Source of the DNA: Saccharothrix longispora
GTDB lineage: Bacteria > Actinomycetota > Actinomycetes > Mycobacteriales > Pseudonocardiaceae
Direction of reading: 5' to 3'
DNA length: 64,000 nucleotides
Assembly (NCBI RefSeq): GCF_030852425.1
Contig: NZ_NSDM01000003.1
Coordinates: 310,001 to 374,000 of the forward strand
Position 1 is the first letter of the stretch, and each line of letters starts with the position of its first letter. The notes under the pieces were generated by a model. It was not told the DNA's origin and ran no database searches. It saw only the letters and a program-made list of their open reading frames with translations. The translations under genes and the position numbers were made by a program. Of this stretch, positions 52,034 to 61,497 are shown piece after piece.

Positions 52034-53403
52034 TCCCTGAGCTGCGCCTGGCCGAGGTGCACGACCTTGACCGTGGTCATCTCGTCGAGCAGCTCGGGGC
52101 CGTAGCCGAAGCCGGTGCCGGAGGCGCCGCGGGGTTGCGCGGCGCCTCCGGGCGCGCCGCCGAACACGGCGTTGACCTTCACCGTGCCCACGGGCAGCGC
52201 CCGCCACGCCCGCTGCGCGTTGGCCATCGACCCGGTCAGCACGGTCGCGGCCAGGCCGTGCTCGTCCGCGCACGCCTCCGCGAGGCCCTGCTCGAACGAC
52301 GGCACCACGCGCACCGGGACCACCGGCCCGAACGTCTCCTCCCGCATCACGCGCATGCCGGGCGTGCAGCCGGCCAGCACGGTCGCCGGGTAGAACGCGC
52401 CGTCGCCGTCGGGCACCTCGCCGCCCACGAGCGGTCGCGCGCCGTCGGCGACGGCCTCGGCGACGTGCGCGTGCACGTGGTCGCGGTGCGCGCGGTCCAC
52501 CAGCGGCTGCGGGTCGGCGTTCCAGCGACGGGCCTCGTCGCACAGCGCCTCCAGGAACGCCTCCGCGACGTCCTGGTGCACGAACACGCGTTCCACGGAG
52601 GTGCACAGCTGGCCCGCGTTGGTGAACCCGCCGAGCGCCGCCTGCGCCGCCGCCCACGCCGGGTCCACGTCCGCGTCGACGACCAGCGGGTCGTTGCCGC
52701 CGTTCTCCAGCAGCGCCTTCGCGCCGGTCGCGGCGCAGGCGGCGGCGATGGACCGGCCGGTCGCGGTGCCGCCGACGTGGGCGACGACGTCGACGTCGGG
52801 CGAGGCGGCGAGCGCCGCGCCCAGCTCGCCCGCGCCGGTGAGGCCCTGCAGCACGCCGGGCGGGAAGTGCTGGACCATCAGCTCGGCGAGCAGCGCGCCG
52901 GTGTGCGGGCAGCGCTCGCTGGGCTTGTGCACGACGGCGTTGCCGGTCACCAGGGCCGCGCCGAGCAGGCCGCAGGCCACCGCGACCGGGTCGTTCCACG
53001 GTGTCAGCGCCACCACCACGCCGCGCGGTCCGGGCACCATCAGGTCGGTGGCGTCGTGCCCGCCGAGCAGCGACCGTCCCCGGTGGACCGGTCCCAGCTC
53101 GGCGTACTGCTCCAGTGTGGACGCCCCGGCGAGCACGCCCTCGCGCGCGGAGGCGAACGGGCGGCCGGTCTCGGCCTGCACGGCGGCGGCCAGGTCGTCG
53201 GCGGCGTCCCGCACGGCGCGCGCGGCGGCCCGGAGCGCGGCGCCCCGGTCGGCGGCGGGCGTGGCGGCCCACCCGGGCTGCGCCTCGCGGGCGGTGCGCA
53301 CGGCCCCGGCGGCGTCCTCGTCCGTCGCGGCGAGCGGGCGGCCGACCAACCGGCCGTCGAGCGGGCTGTGGACATCGAGGGTCGGCACGCGCATGTCCGT
53401 CAT
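52030..53403 (-). CDS. NAD(P)-dependent aldehyde dehydrogenase
   Basis: The 457-residue protein has ALDH motifs: LTPWNDPVAVACGLLGAAL, a glycine-rich cofactor segment HVGGTATGRSI, general-base glutamate in ALLENGGNDP and catalytic cysteine in TNAGQLCTSVERVF. The motif near the base (NGGNDP) differs from the usual LGGKxP, which may alter specificity. A second ATG lies three codons in. It is divergent from the ChaB-like gene. Confidence 0.9.
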   Translation of the reverse strand: MTDMRVPTLDVHSPLDGRLVGRPLAATDEDAAGAVRTAREAQPGWAATPAADRGAALRAAARAVRDAADDLAAAVQAETGRPFASAREGVLAGASTLEQYAELGPVHRGRSLLGGHDATDLMVPGPRGVVVALTPWNDPVAVACGLLGAALVTGNAVVHKPSERCPHTGALLAELMVQHFPPGVLQGLTGAGELGAALAASPDVDVVAHVGGTATGRSIAAACAATGAKALLENGGNDPLVVDADVDPAWAAAQAALGGFTNAGQLCTSVERVFVHQDVAEAFLEALCDEARRWNADPQPLVDRAHRDHVHAHVAEAVADGARPLVGGEVPDGDGAFYPATVLAGCTPGMRVMREETFGPVVPVRVVPSFEQGLAEACADEHGLAATVLTGSMANAQRAWRALPVGTVKVNAVFGGAPGGAAQPRGASGTGFGYGPELLDEMTTVKVVHLGQAQLRD

Positions 53404-53454
53404 GGGAGCGGGGTACCCGTGGGGTGCAAGAGAAACCACTTGCGAGGAGGAGCC

Positions 53455-53850
53455 ATGCCCGGACGTCGGGAGCTGCCCGGCACCGTCGCCCGCTCGCCGA
53501 AGAAGGCGCAGCGGACCTGGATCAAGGCGCACGACTCGGCGGTGGAGACCTACGGCGAGGGCGAGCGGGCGCACCGCACCGCGTTCTCCGCGCTCAAGCA
53601 CTCCTTCGAGAAGGTCGGCGACCACTGGGAGCCGAAGGCCGAGAAGGGCCCCTCGGACGAGCAGGCCGCCCGCGGCACCCCGAAGCGGGGGAAGACCGCG
53701 GGCGGCGTGGACGCCAACGCCGGCAAGGCCCACCTGTACGAGCTGGCCAAGCGGCTGGACGTGCCGGGCCGGTCGACCATGACCAAGCAGGAGCTGGTCG
53801 AGGCGCTGCAGAAGGCCAACGACCGCAAGACGGCGAAGGCGCGTTCCTAG
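53455..53850 (+). CDS. ChaB-family protein with C-terminal SAP/Rho-N-like segment
   Basis: The 131-residue basic protein has a ChaB domain (LPGTVARSPKKAQRTWIKAH, AHRTAFSALKHSFEKVGDHW) and a C-terminal LYELAKRLDVPGRSTMTKQE segment resembling Rho-N/SAP nucleic-acid binding modules. Such proteins are common stress-associated small proteins in actinomycetes. A strong AGGAGG lies just before the ATG. Its stop shares CTAG with the convergent SDR gene. Confidence 0.87.
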   Translation: MPGRRELPGTVARSPKKAQRTWIKAHDSAVETYGEGERAHRTAFSALKHSFEKVGDHWEPKAEKGPSDEQAARGTPKRGKTAGGVDANAGKAHLYELAKRLDVPGRSTMTKQELVEALQKANDRKTAKARS

Positions 53851-54668
53851 GGCGTGCGCCACCCGTGGTCGGCGAGCAGCCGGCTGGCCTGCGGGCCCAT
53901 CAGCGTCATGCCGCCGTCCACCACGAACGACGCCCCGGTCACGTAGCCGGCCGCCGGGGTGGCCAGGAAGGCCACCACCGCCGCGACCTCCGCCGCGTGG
54001 CCGGGGCGCCCCAGCGGCACGCCGGGCCGCGGCTCCTCGCGCGGGTCAGCGTCCTCCTGGCCGGTCATCGGGGTGGAGATCTCGCCGGGTGCCACCGAGT
54101 TCACCGTGATGGCGTGCTCGGACAGCTCCAGCGCCAGCACCTTCGTCAGCGCGCCGAGGCCGGCCTTCGCCGCGCAGTACGGCGCCGCGCCCACCTTCGG
54201 CTGGTGCTCGTGCACGGACGTGATGTTGATGATCCGGCCGCCCCGACCGGCCTCGACCATGCGCCGGGCGGCGCGCCGGGAGCACAGGAACGCGCCGTCG
54301 AGGTCGACCGACAGCACCGAGCGCCACGTGTCGAAGTCCATGTCCAGCGCCTTCTGCGAGCTGCCGGTGCCGGCGCAGTTCACCAGCACGTCGATGCCGC
54401 CCAGCTCCTCGGCCAGCTCGTCGACGACCGCCGCCGCGGTGGGCAGGTCGGTCAGGTCGAGCCGCCGCACGGCCGCCCGCACGCCCCGCTCGCGCACCTG
54501 CGCGGCGGTGTCCTCGGCGCCCTCGGCGTCCTCGTGGAACGTGATGCCGACGTCCGCGCCGCCGCCCGCGAGGGCCACCGCGATCGCCTTGCCGATACCG
54601 GAGTCGGAGCCGGTCACCACGGCGCGCAGCGGCGCGCCGGCCCGGTCCTGGGGAAGAGGTGCGTTCAT
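53847..54668 (-). CDS. SDR-family oxidoreductase
   Basis: The 273-residue protein has the classical SDR NAD(P) motif VVTGSDSGIGKAIAVAL, NCAG, catalytic serine region NITSVHEHQPKVG and YCAAKAGLGALTKVLALELS, and the family ending ASFVVDGGMTLM. It resembles glucose dehydrogenase-like stress SDRs (YhdG/YhxC group). The ATG at 54668 was chosen over an in-frame upstream start lacking an RBS. It is divergent from the zinc alcohol dehydrogenase gene. Confidence 0.9.
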   Translation of the reverse strand: MNAPLPQDRAGAPLRAVVTGSDSGIGKAIAVALAGGGADVGITFHEDAEGAEDTAAQVRERGVRAAVRRLDLTDLPTAAAVVDELAEELGGIDVLVNCAGTGSSQKALDMDFDTWRSVLSVDLDGAFLCSRRAARRMVEAGRGGRIINITSVHEHQPKVGAAPYCAAKAGLGALTKVLALELSEHAITVNSVAPGEISTPMTGQEDADPREEPRPGVPLGRPGHAAEVAAVVAFLATPAAGYVTGASFVVDGGMTLMGPQASRLLADHGWRTP

Positions 54669-54754
54669 GGCCGCGCGGATACCCCCGTCCGGGTTTGCCA
54701 TACGCCGTGCAGGGAACGCCTCCGGGTGACCACATCAGGTCGAGAGGAGCTTCC

Positions 54755-55927
54755 ATGAAGGCCGTCACCTGGCACGGCAAGCGGGACGTGCGCGTGGAGA
54801 GCGTGCCCGACCCGATCCTGAAGGACCCCACCGACGTGATCGTGCGGATCACCTCCACCGGGTTGTGCGGTTCCGACCTGCACCTGTACGAGGTGATGGG
54901 CCCGTTCATCGACGCCGGCGACATCCTGGGCCACGAGCCGATGGGCGTGGTCGAGCAGGTGGGCGCCGACGTGACCGAGGTGAAGCCGGGCGACCGGGTG
55001 GTGATCCCGTTCAACGTCTCGTGCGGCACGTGCTTCATGTGCGCCCAGGGGTTGCAGTCGCAGTGCGAGACGACGCAGGTCCGCGAGCACGGCTCGGGCG
55101 CGGCCCTGTTCGGCTACACCAAGCTGTACGGGCAGGTGCCGGGCGGGCAGGCCGAGTACCTGCGGGTGCCGTTCGGCAACACGCTGCCGATCAAGGTGCC
55201 GGACGGTCCGCCGGACGACCGGTTCGTGTACCTCTCCGACGTGCTGCCCACCGCGTGGCAGGCCGTGGAGTACGCGGACGCGAAGGACTCGCTGGTCGTG
55301 CTCGGCCTGGGGCCGATCGGCGACATGGCCACGCGCATCGCCCAGCACCGGGGCGTCGGCACCGTCATCGGCGTCGACCTGGTGCCCGAGCGGATGGAGC
55401 GGGCGCGCGCGCACGGCGTGACCGTGCTGAACGTGCGCGACAGCCACCTGGTCGACCACATCCGCGAGCTGACCGGCGGGCGCGGCCCGGACGCCGTGGT
55501 CGACGCGGTGGGCATGGAGGCGCACGGCGCGCCGGTGGCGAAGCTCGCCCACCAGGCGATGGGGCTGCTGCCGGACGCCATCGCGGCGAGGTTCATGACG
55601 ACCGCGGGCGTGGACCGGCTGCACGCGCTGCGGCTGGCCATCGAGATCGTCCGGCGGGGCGGCACGATCTCGCTGTCCGGTGTGTACGGCGGCATGGCGG
55701 ACCCGCTGCCGATGCTGACCCTGTTCGACAAGCAGGTGCAGCTGCGGATGGGCCAGGCCAACGTGTGGCGCTGGGTGCCGGAGATCCTGCCCCTGCTGAC
55801 CGACGACGACCCGCTGGGCGTGGACACCTTCGCCACCCACCACATGCCGCTGGAGGAGGCGCCGCACGCGTACGAGATCTTCCAGAAGAAGCAGGACAAC
55901 GCCATCAAGGTGCTCCTGCGCCCGTGA
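54755..55927 (+). CDS. Zinc-dependent alcohol dehydrogenase (MDR family)
   Basis: The 390-residue protein has catalytic zinc ligands in GLCGSDLHLYE and ILGHEPMGVV, the structural-zinc loop CGTCFMCAQGLQSQC (one ligand position is atypical), and Rossmann motif VVLGLGPIGDMATRIAQHRG. It resembles glutathione-independent formaldehyde dehydrogenase-like MDRs. AGAGGAG precedes the ATG at 54755. Confidence 0.9.
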   Translation: MKAVTWHGKRDVRVESVPDPILKDPTDVIVRITSTGLCGSDLHLYEVMGPFIDAGDILGHEPMGVVEQVGADVTEVKPGDRVVIPFNVSCGTCFMCAQGLQSQCETTQVREHGSGAALFGYTKLYGQVPGGQAEYLRVPFGNTLPIKVPDGPPDDRFVYLSDVLPTAWQAVEYADAKDSLVVLGLGPIGDMATRIAQHRGVGTVIGVDLVPERMERARAHGVTVLNVRDSHLVDHIRELTGGRGPDAVVDAVGMEAHGAPVAKLAHQAMGLLPDAIAARFMTTAGVDRLHALRLAIEIVRRGGTISLSGVYGGMADPLPMLTLFDKQVQLRMGQANVWRWVPEILPLLTDDDPLGVDTFATHHMPLEEAPHAYEIFQKKQDNAIKVLLRP

Positions 55928-55972
55928 CGGCCGTCGTCCCGGTCGCGGGCCCCTCGGGCCCGCGACCGGGAC

Positions 55973-56479
55973 TCACTCGCTGCGGTCCTCTTCGTCCTCG
56001 GGCTCGTCGTCCTCGTCGGTCGAGTCGCGGTTGCGCTCCCGGATCGGGAGGGCGAACCACAGGGTGCCGAAGAGGAGGGCCGCGAAGGCGCCCAGGACGA
56101 TCGCCCACGGGCCGCCGACGACGACCTCGGCGAGCAGCAGCACGGTGCCGGTCATGGCGACCGCCAGGTTGGCCAGGCCCCAGATGGCGAAGCGGTTCGC
56201 GACCTCGATGACGTCCTCGCGCCTGCCCCGGCGGAAGAGGATGCGGTGCCAGGCGGCCGGGGCCGTGAGCAGCGCTATCGACAGGGCGGCGAACAGGATC
56301 GTGACGAGGTGAGTCACGCGGACGTAGTTGTCCGCGTGGGCGTACCGGTCGGTGAACGCGATGGACAGCAGGAACCCGAACAGGATCTGCACGCCTGCCT
56401 GCGCCACCCGCAACTCCTGCAACAGCTCGTTGAGGTTGCGGGCGAGTCTTCGCTGGTGGGAATCCTCTGCCTGACTCAC
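55973..56479 (-). CDS. DUF6328-like four-helix membrane protein
   Basis: The 168-residue protein begins near SQAEDSHQRRLARNLNELLQ and continues LRVAQAGVQILFGFLLSIAF, the recognisable start of a family of small actinomycete membrane proteins (DUF6328). Four membrane helices and a very acidic tail (DEDDEPEDEEDRSE) follow. Start is uncertain between GTG codons at 56479 and 56488 and a TTG at 56506. Function unknown. Confidence 0.82.
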   Translation of the reverse strand: MSQAEDSHQRRLARNLNELLQELRVAQAGVQILFGFLLSIAFTDRYAHADNYVRVTHLVTILFAALSIALLTAPAAWHRILFRRGRREDVIEVANRFAIWGLANLAVAMTGTVLLLAEVVVGGPWAIVLGAFAALLFGTLWFALPIRERNRDSTDEDDEPEDEEDRSE

Positions 56480-56518
56480 GGCGACCACGTACCCATCACC
56501 CGACAAGGTTAACCACTC

Positions 56519-57675
56519 CTACTGACGGGTGGTGAACGACAATCCGAAGTGATCCAGGGTCGCGGGCAGCGGCCCGCGGAGCACGGGCACGGCCAGGTGC
56601 TCGCGCAGCGCGTCGAGCATCGTGCCCGCCGCCACCAGCACCAGGTCCCGCCCGGGGCACGCGCCCGGACCGCCGCTGAACGGCACCAGACCGGGTCCGC
56701 CCGCGGGCCGGATCCCCGGGGCGTACCGGTCGGCGAACGGCAGGCGCTCGGGGTCGCGGTGGAAGAACGGCGTGAACACGGCGAACGTGGTGCGCTCCGG
56801 CAGCCACGTGCCGTGCCACGAGGTCGGCTCGGTCGACTCGCGCAGGATCATCGGCGTGGTCGGCCACAGCCGCGCGGACTCCTGCACGCCGGCCGCGTCG
56901 GAGCCGCCGACCGCGAGCGCGCGCATGGTCACGGTGCCCGCCGCGTCGAACGCGAACAGCCAGTGCGGCACCTGCCCCGGCAGTTCGTCGGCGGGCGCGG
57001 CGCCCGCGAGGCTGCCGGGTTCGCCGCGCTCCAGGTGCACCCGCAGCCGCCGCTCGAACCGCTCGCGCAGGCGGGTGCGCCGGGGGTGCGGGTAGGCCCA
57101 GTCCGCGTCACCGCGCGGGGATGTGAGCAGGTCGGTCAGCCCGGTGTCCTCGCGGGCGAACGAGCCGAGCACGATCCGCCACCACACCCTGGCGAACGCG
57201 TCCAGGTCAGCCCGCCCGTGGGGTGCACGTGGCGCAGCAGCAGCCCGGCCTCGTCGGTGACGATGCCGGGCACGTCGACGCGCCCGGGCCGCAGCACCTC
57301 CTCGTCGAAGGCGCGCAGCCGGGCCCGTTCCGCACCGGTCGAGATCAGCACGCCGTGCGGCTGGAAGTGCGCCGGCGCCGCCCGCTTCTCCCGCGTGGCG
57401 GGGGAGAGCGGCGACGGCGACCGGTCCAGCAGGCGCGTCACGTCGTCCGGGTCGAGCAGCAGCGCGAGGCTGCGCCCGGTCACCCGCAGGCGAAGCGGTT
57501 CCGGCCCGTAGCGGGACCGGAACCGCCGCAGGAGGCCGATGGCCCCGGCGTCGGCCTGGACGGTCTCCGCGAGCGCCATCGCCGCGGGCCGGCGCACGAT
57601 GGCGCCGCCGGTCTGCGTCGGCAGCAGCACGCGGGCGAACGCCCGGCCGGTGTCCAGCCGGGACGCTACGGCCAC
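56519..57675 (-). pseudogene. Cytochrome P450 with a one-base frameshift
   Basis: The first frame from the GTG at 57675 (GAGGAGG upstream) gives a P450 N-terminal half (AMALAETVQADAGAIGLLRR, EKRAAPAHFQPHGVLISTGA). Near 57213-57217 the frame shifts. Adding one base makes HPTGRADLDAFARVWW and joins the second half. That half has the ExxR-equivalent ESARLWPTTP, and heme-binding PFSGGPGACPGRDLVL with the cysteine ligand. It is the last gene of the heptose operon and overlaps the SDR stop. The break may be real or a sequencing error. Confidence 0.85.
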
Positions 57676-58349
57676 GAACCCTCCTCGGCGTGCGCGACGA
57701 CCAGTTCGCGGACCTCGCAGCCCTCGGGTTGGCGCAGCGCGAACACGATGGCGTCGGCCACCCGCTCGGGCGGGTTGAGCTTGCTGTCGTCCGGCGGCCG
57801 GTACTGCTCCTCGCGGTCGTCGAAGAACTTCGTGCGCATGCCGCCGGGGATCACCAGCGTCACGCCGACCCGCCCGGCGGTCTCGGCGGCGAGCGCGCGG
57901 GTGAACCCGACGACGCCGAACTTGGAGGCGCAGTACGCGGTGGCGTCGCCGACCGCCTTGATGCCGAGGGTGGACGCGATGGTCACCACCCGGCCGCCGT
58001 CGCCGAGCAGCGGCAGCGCGGCGCGCACCACGGCGGCGGTGCCGAGCAGGTTGACCATCACCACCCGCTCCCAGTCGCTCGCGGGCACGTCCTCCAGTTT
58101 GCCGCACGCGTCGGTCCCCGCCGCGGTGACCACGGCCCGCAGGCCGCCGTTGCGCTCGGCGATGGCCCGCACGGCGCGTTCCGCCGCCCGCGTGTCCGAC
58201 AGGTCCACCGACTCGAAGTCGGCGACCTCGGACGACGACGGCGCGGCCTTGTCCAGCACCAGCGGCGTGCCGCCCAACTCGTGCACCGCGTGCACGACGG
58301 CCGCGCCCAACCCGGACGCGCCGCCCGTCACCAGCACCTGACCCAGCAT
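57666..58349 (-). CDS. SDR-family oxidoreductase of the heptose operon
   Basis: The 227-residue protein has VLVTGGASGLGAAVVHAVHE, TAAGTDACGK, ASTLGIKAVGDATAYCASKF (Ser-Tyr-Lys triad) and IPGGMRTKFFDDRE. Its ATG directly follows the hldE stop, so it is part of the operon. It could oxidise or reduce a sugar or P450 product. It does not resemble HldD, the usual heptose epimerase, so the heptose may remain in the D,D form. Confidence 0.9.
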   Translation of the reverse strand: MLGQVLVTGGASGLGAAVVHAVHELGGTPLVLDKAAPSSSEVADFESVDLSDTRAAERAVRAIAERNGGLRAVVTAAGTDACGKLEDVPASDWERVVMVNLLGTAAVVRAALPLLGDGGRVVTIASTLGIKAVGDATAYCASKFGVVGFTRALAAETAGRVGVTLVIPGGMRTKFFDDREEQYRPPDDSKLNPPERVADAIVFALRQPEGCEVRELVVAHAEEGSWP

Positions 58350-59678
58350 TCAGCCCCTCCTCGACAGCATCTCGGTGGTCGACCGACCCCGGTGGTAGGG
58401 CACGACGACCGTGCGCCCGCCCCACTCGCGCACCAGGTCGGCTTCCGGCAACGAGTCGGCGGTGTAGTCGCCGCCCTTGACCCAGACGTCCGGCCGGAGT
58501 TCGGCGAGCAGGCGCTCCGGCGTGTCCTCCCCGAACACCAGCACGTCGTCCACGCAGTCCAGCGCGCGCAGCACCTCGACCCGGTCCTGCTCCAGGGTGA
58601 CCGGCCGGTCCGGGCCCTTGAGGCGGCGCACCGACGAGTCGGAGTTCAGGCACACGACCAGGCAGTCGCCCAGCGACCGGGCGGCGCGCAGGGTGCGCAC
58701 GTGGCCCGCGTGCAGCAGGTCGAAGCACCCGCCGGTGGCGACCACGACGCCGCCGCGGGCGCGCACCGCGTCCACCGCGGACACGCCGCTCGACGGCCCC
58801 GCGCCGCCGACCCGCGCCCGCGGGACGGTCGCCCGCGCCGCGAACCCGGCGGCCCCGCCCCGGGCCAGGAAGTCCGCCGCGGCGGTCACCGCGGACGCCA
58901 CCGCCTCGTCCAGCGGCGCGCCCGCCATCAGCCGCGCGGCGGCGGTCACCGCGAACCGGTCCCCCGCGCCGCACGGGTCGGCCACGGCCACCCGCGGCGC
59001 GGGCACGGTCACCGGGGTGCCGCCGCCGTGCAGCAGGGCTCCGTCCGCGCCGCGCGTCACCACGACGGCCCGCGCCCGCCACCGGCCGCGCAGCGCGGCG
59101 GCGGCGTCCTCGGCGTCGGCGTGCCCGCTGAACCCCGCGGCCTCGGCCGCGTTGGGCGTCACGAGCCGCGCGCCGGGCACCGGTTCGGGGCCGCGCGGGT
59201 GCGGGTCCCACACCACGGGCACGCCCGCCAGCACGCCGCGCAGCCGCTCGTCGCGCACCAGGCCGCGTCCGTAGTCGGAGACCAGCACGAGGTCGGCGGA
59301 GCGCACCGCGTCCAGCATCTCGTCGGTGACGCGGGGCGCGCCTGGGCCGCCGCCCCGGTCGACGCGGGCGATCGAGTGCCCGCCGCAGCGCAGCCTCGTC
59401 TTGACCGGGGTGGCCACGCCCGTCGGGCCGAGCACCGAGGGCACGTCGGTCAGCGCGGCGCGCAACCGGTGCCCGTCGGCGTCGTCGGCGACCGCGCCGA
59501 CCAGCACCACGTCCAGGCCGTCGCGCGCGGCCAGGGCCGCCGCCAGCCCCGCGCCGCCGGGCCGCACGTGCTCGTCGGACACGTCCAGCACGGGCGCGGG
59601 CGCGTCCGGGCAGAGCCGTTCGGCGGTGCCGACCAGGTCCACGTCGAGCAGGCAGTCGCCGACGACGGCCAGCTTCAC
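58350..59678 (-). CDS. hldE: Bifunctional heptose-7-phosphate kinase / heptose-1-phosphate adenylyltransferase
   Basis: The 442-residue protein has an N-terminal PfkB kinase (VVGDCLLDVDLVGTAERLCP, catalytic aspartate in CGAGDRFAVTAA) and a C-terminal nucleotidyltransferase (VVATGGCFDLLHAGHVRTLR, VWVKGGDYT, VPYHRGRSTTEML). This is the HldE layout, which makes heptose-1,7-bisphosphate and, after GmhB, ADP-heptose. The GTG start overlaps the gmhA stop as GTGA. Neighbouring gmhA and gmhB supply the other steps. Confidence 0.93.
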   Translation of the reverse strand: MKLAVVGDCLLDVDLVGTAERLCPDAPAPVLDVSDEHVRPGGAGLAAALAARDGLDVVLVGAVADDADGHRLRAALTDVPSVLGPTGVATPVKTRLRCGGHSIARVDRGGGPGAPRVTDEMLDAVRSADLVLVSDYGRGLVRDERLRGVLAGVPVVWDPHPRGPEPVPGARLVTPNAAEAAGFSGHADAEDAAAALRGRWRARAVVVTRGADGALLHGGGTPVTVPAPRVAVADPCGAGDRFAVTAAARLMAGAPLDEAVASAVTAAADFLARGGAAGFAARATVPRARVGGAGPSSGVSAVDAVRARGGVVVATGGCFDLLHAGHVRTLRAARSLGDCLVVCLNSDSSVRRLKGPDRPVTLEQDRVEVLRALDCVDDVLVFGEDTPERLLAELRPDVWVKGGDYTADSLPEADLVREWGGRTVVVPYHRGRSTTEMLSRRG

Positions 59679-60250
59679 GACGCGCTCCGCAGGCCGGAGG
59701 GCAGCGCGGCCTCGAACGCCGCGCACAGCGCGTGCACGGCGACGAGTTGCGCCTCCTGCACGTTCGCCGGCTCGCCGGGCAGCGCCAGCACCTCGTCCAC
59801 GGCGTCGGCCAGCGGGTTCGGCGCGGGCCCCGTCATCGCCCACACGTGGGCGCCCGCCTCCCGACCCGCCGCGGCGGCCTCCAGCAGGTTGGCGCTGCGC
59901 CCGCTGGTGGACAGCAGCACCACCACGTCGTTCGGCCTGGCGTGCGCGGTGACCTGCCGGGCGAACACCTGGTCGTAGCCGTAGTCGTTGCCGATCGCGG
60001 TGACGCTGGAGGTCTCCGCGCACAGCGCGATGGCGGAGAACGGCCGCCGGTCGTCGCGGAACCGGCCGACCAGTTCGGCGGTCAGGTGCTGCGCCTCGGC
60101 GGCGGACCCGCCGTTGCCCGCGGCGAGCAGGCGCCCGCCGTCGCCGAGCCGGCGCGCCAGGACACCGCCCCAGCGGGTCAGCCTCGGCGCCTGGGTGCGC
60201 AGCGCGGCCAGCGACCGGGCGAGTCCGTCCAGGTGCGTTTCCACGCTCAT
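59675..60250 (-). CDS. gmhA: Phosphoheptose isomerase (SIS domain)
   Basis: The 191-residue SIS protein has LLAAGNGGSAAEAQHLTAEL (substrate loop with catalytic Glu), VVLLSTSGRSANLLEAAAAG and a C-terminal histidine in AVHALCAAF. It matches GmhA, which converts sedoheptulose-7-phosphate to D-glycero-D-manno-heptose-7-phosphate, the HldE substrate. The ATG overlaps the GT4 gene's stop. Confidence 0.92.
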   Translation of the reverse strand: MSVETHLDGLARSLAALRTQAPRLTRWGGVLARRLGDGGRLLAAGNGGSAAEAQHLTAELVGRFRDDRRPFSAIALCAETSSVTAIGNDYGYDQVFARQVTAHARPNDVVVLLSTSGRSANLLEAAAAGREAGAHVWAMTGPAPNPLADAVDEVLALPGEPANVQEAQLVAVHALCAAFEAALPSGLRSAS

Positions 60251-61497
60251 CGGGTTCCTCCCACGACGACGGCGCGGCCGGCGGACGCCCGGCCGGTGGT
60301 TGCCCGGCCCGTGCCCGTCCGGCCCTCGGTCGCCCGCTCGTAGACGCGTCCGGCGCTCTCGGAGATGCGGTCCCAGCAGTACCGGGCGGCGACGCGGTCG
60401 CTGCCCGCGATGCCGTACGCCTCGCGGCGAGCCCGGTCGGCCAGCAGCGAGCGCAGCGCGCGGGCCAGTGCCAGCGGCTCGCGCGGCGGCACCAGCACTC
60501 CCGTCACGTTGTGCACGACGGTGTCGGTCAGGCCGCCCACGGCGGTCGCCACCACGGGCACGCCGCAGGCCATGGCCTCCAGCGGCACGATGCCGAACGG
60601 CTCGTACCACGGCACGCACGCCACCGCGTCGGCCGAGCGCAGCAGCGCGGGCATGTCGTCGCGCGACACCCGGCCGACCAGCCGCAGCCGGTCGCGCACG
60701 CCCATCCGGTCGGCGTGGGCGAGCAGCCGGCGCGCCTCGGGGTCGGACGTGACGTCGGCCGGTCCGCCCGCCACCACCAGCTCGGTGCCGGGCAGCGAGC
60801 GCAGCGCGGTGATCAGGTCGGCGAAGCCCTTGCGCGGCACGAGCCGGCCGACGGTGACCACGCGGTGCATCCGGTTGCGGGGCGCCTTGGGCCCCTCGGG
60901 GTGGAACCGCACCGGGTCCACCCCGCACGGGATGACGGTGATCTTCGACCGGTGCACGCCCATGCGCACCAGCTCCGCCACCTCGTCCTCGCAGGTCGCG
61001 GCGATGAGGTCGACCTCGCGGCCGATCATCCGCTCGGTGCCGATCCGCTGCGCCGGGCTCGTGTCGCCGACGCCCTGGTGGCGGCGCTTCACCGTGCCCA
61101 GCGCGTGGTAGGTCTGCACGACCGGCACGTCGAGCCCGCGCGCGGCGAGCACCGAGGCCAGGCCGGACATCCAGAAGTGGGCGTGCACGACGTCGGGCCG
61201 CCCGGCGGCCCACCGCTGCCCCAGGAACCGGGCGAACTCGCCCATGTGCGGCAGCAGCTCGTCCTTCGGCACGGCGCGCGGCGGGCCGGCGGGTACGTGC
61301 ACCACGTCGTACCCCTGCTCGGTGCGCACCCGCTCGGGCTGCCGCCGGTCGTCGCGGCGGGTGTAGACCTCCACGTCGTGCCCGAGCGCGACCAGGCCCG
61401 CCGACAACGCGGCGACGTGCACGTTCTGCCCGCCCGCGTCGACACCGCCCAGGGCGGCCAGGGGGTTGGCGTGCTCCGACACCATCGCGATCCTCAT
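60247..61497 (-). CDS. Family 4 glycosyltransferase
   Basis: The 416-residue GT-B protein has MRIAMVSEHANPLAALGGVD and GGQNVHVAALSAGLVALGHD at the acceptor side, VIPCGVDPVRFHP, and the donor-side EX7E region EPFGIVPLEAMACGVPVVA. The N-terminus resembles sucrose-phosphate-synthase/MshA-type enzymes, but this does not fix specificity. Its C-terminal tail is low-complexity (GRTGTGRATTGRAS). Overlaps both neighbours as ATGA. Confidence 0.92.
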   Translation of the reverse strand: MRIAMVSEHANPLAALGGVDAGGQNVHVAALSAGLVALGHDVEVYTRRDDRRQPERVRTEQGYDVVHVPAGPPRAVPKDELLPHMGEFARFLGQRWAAGRPDVVHAHFWMSGLASVLAARGLDVPVVQTYHALGTVKRRHQGVGDTSPAQRIGTERMIGREVDLIAATCEDEVAELVRMGVHRSKITVIPCGVDPVRFHPEGPKAPRNRMHRVVTVGRLVPRKGFADLITALRSLPGTELVVAGGPADVTSDPEARRLLAHADRMGVRDRLRLVGRVSRDDMPALLRSADAVACVPWYEPFGIVPLEAMACGVPVVATAVGGLTDTVVHNVTGVLVPPREPLALARALRSLLADRARREAYGIAGSDRVAARYCWDRISESAGRVYERATEGRTGTGRATTGRASAGRAVVVGGTR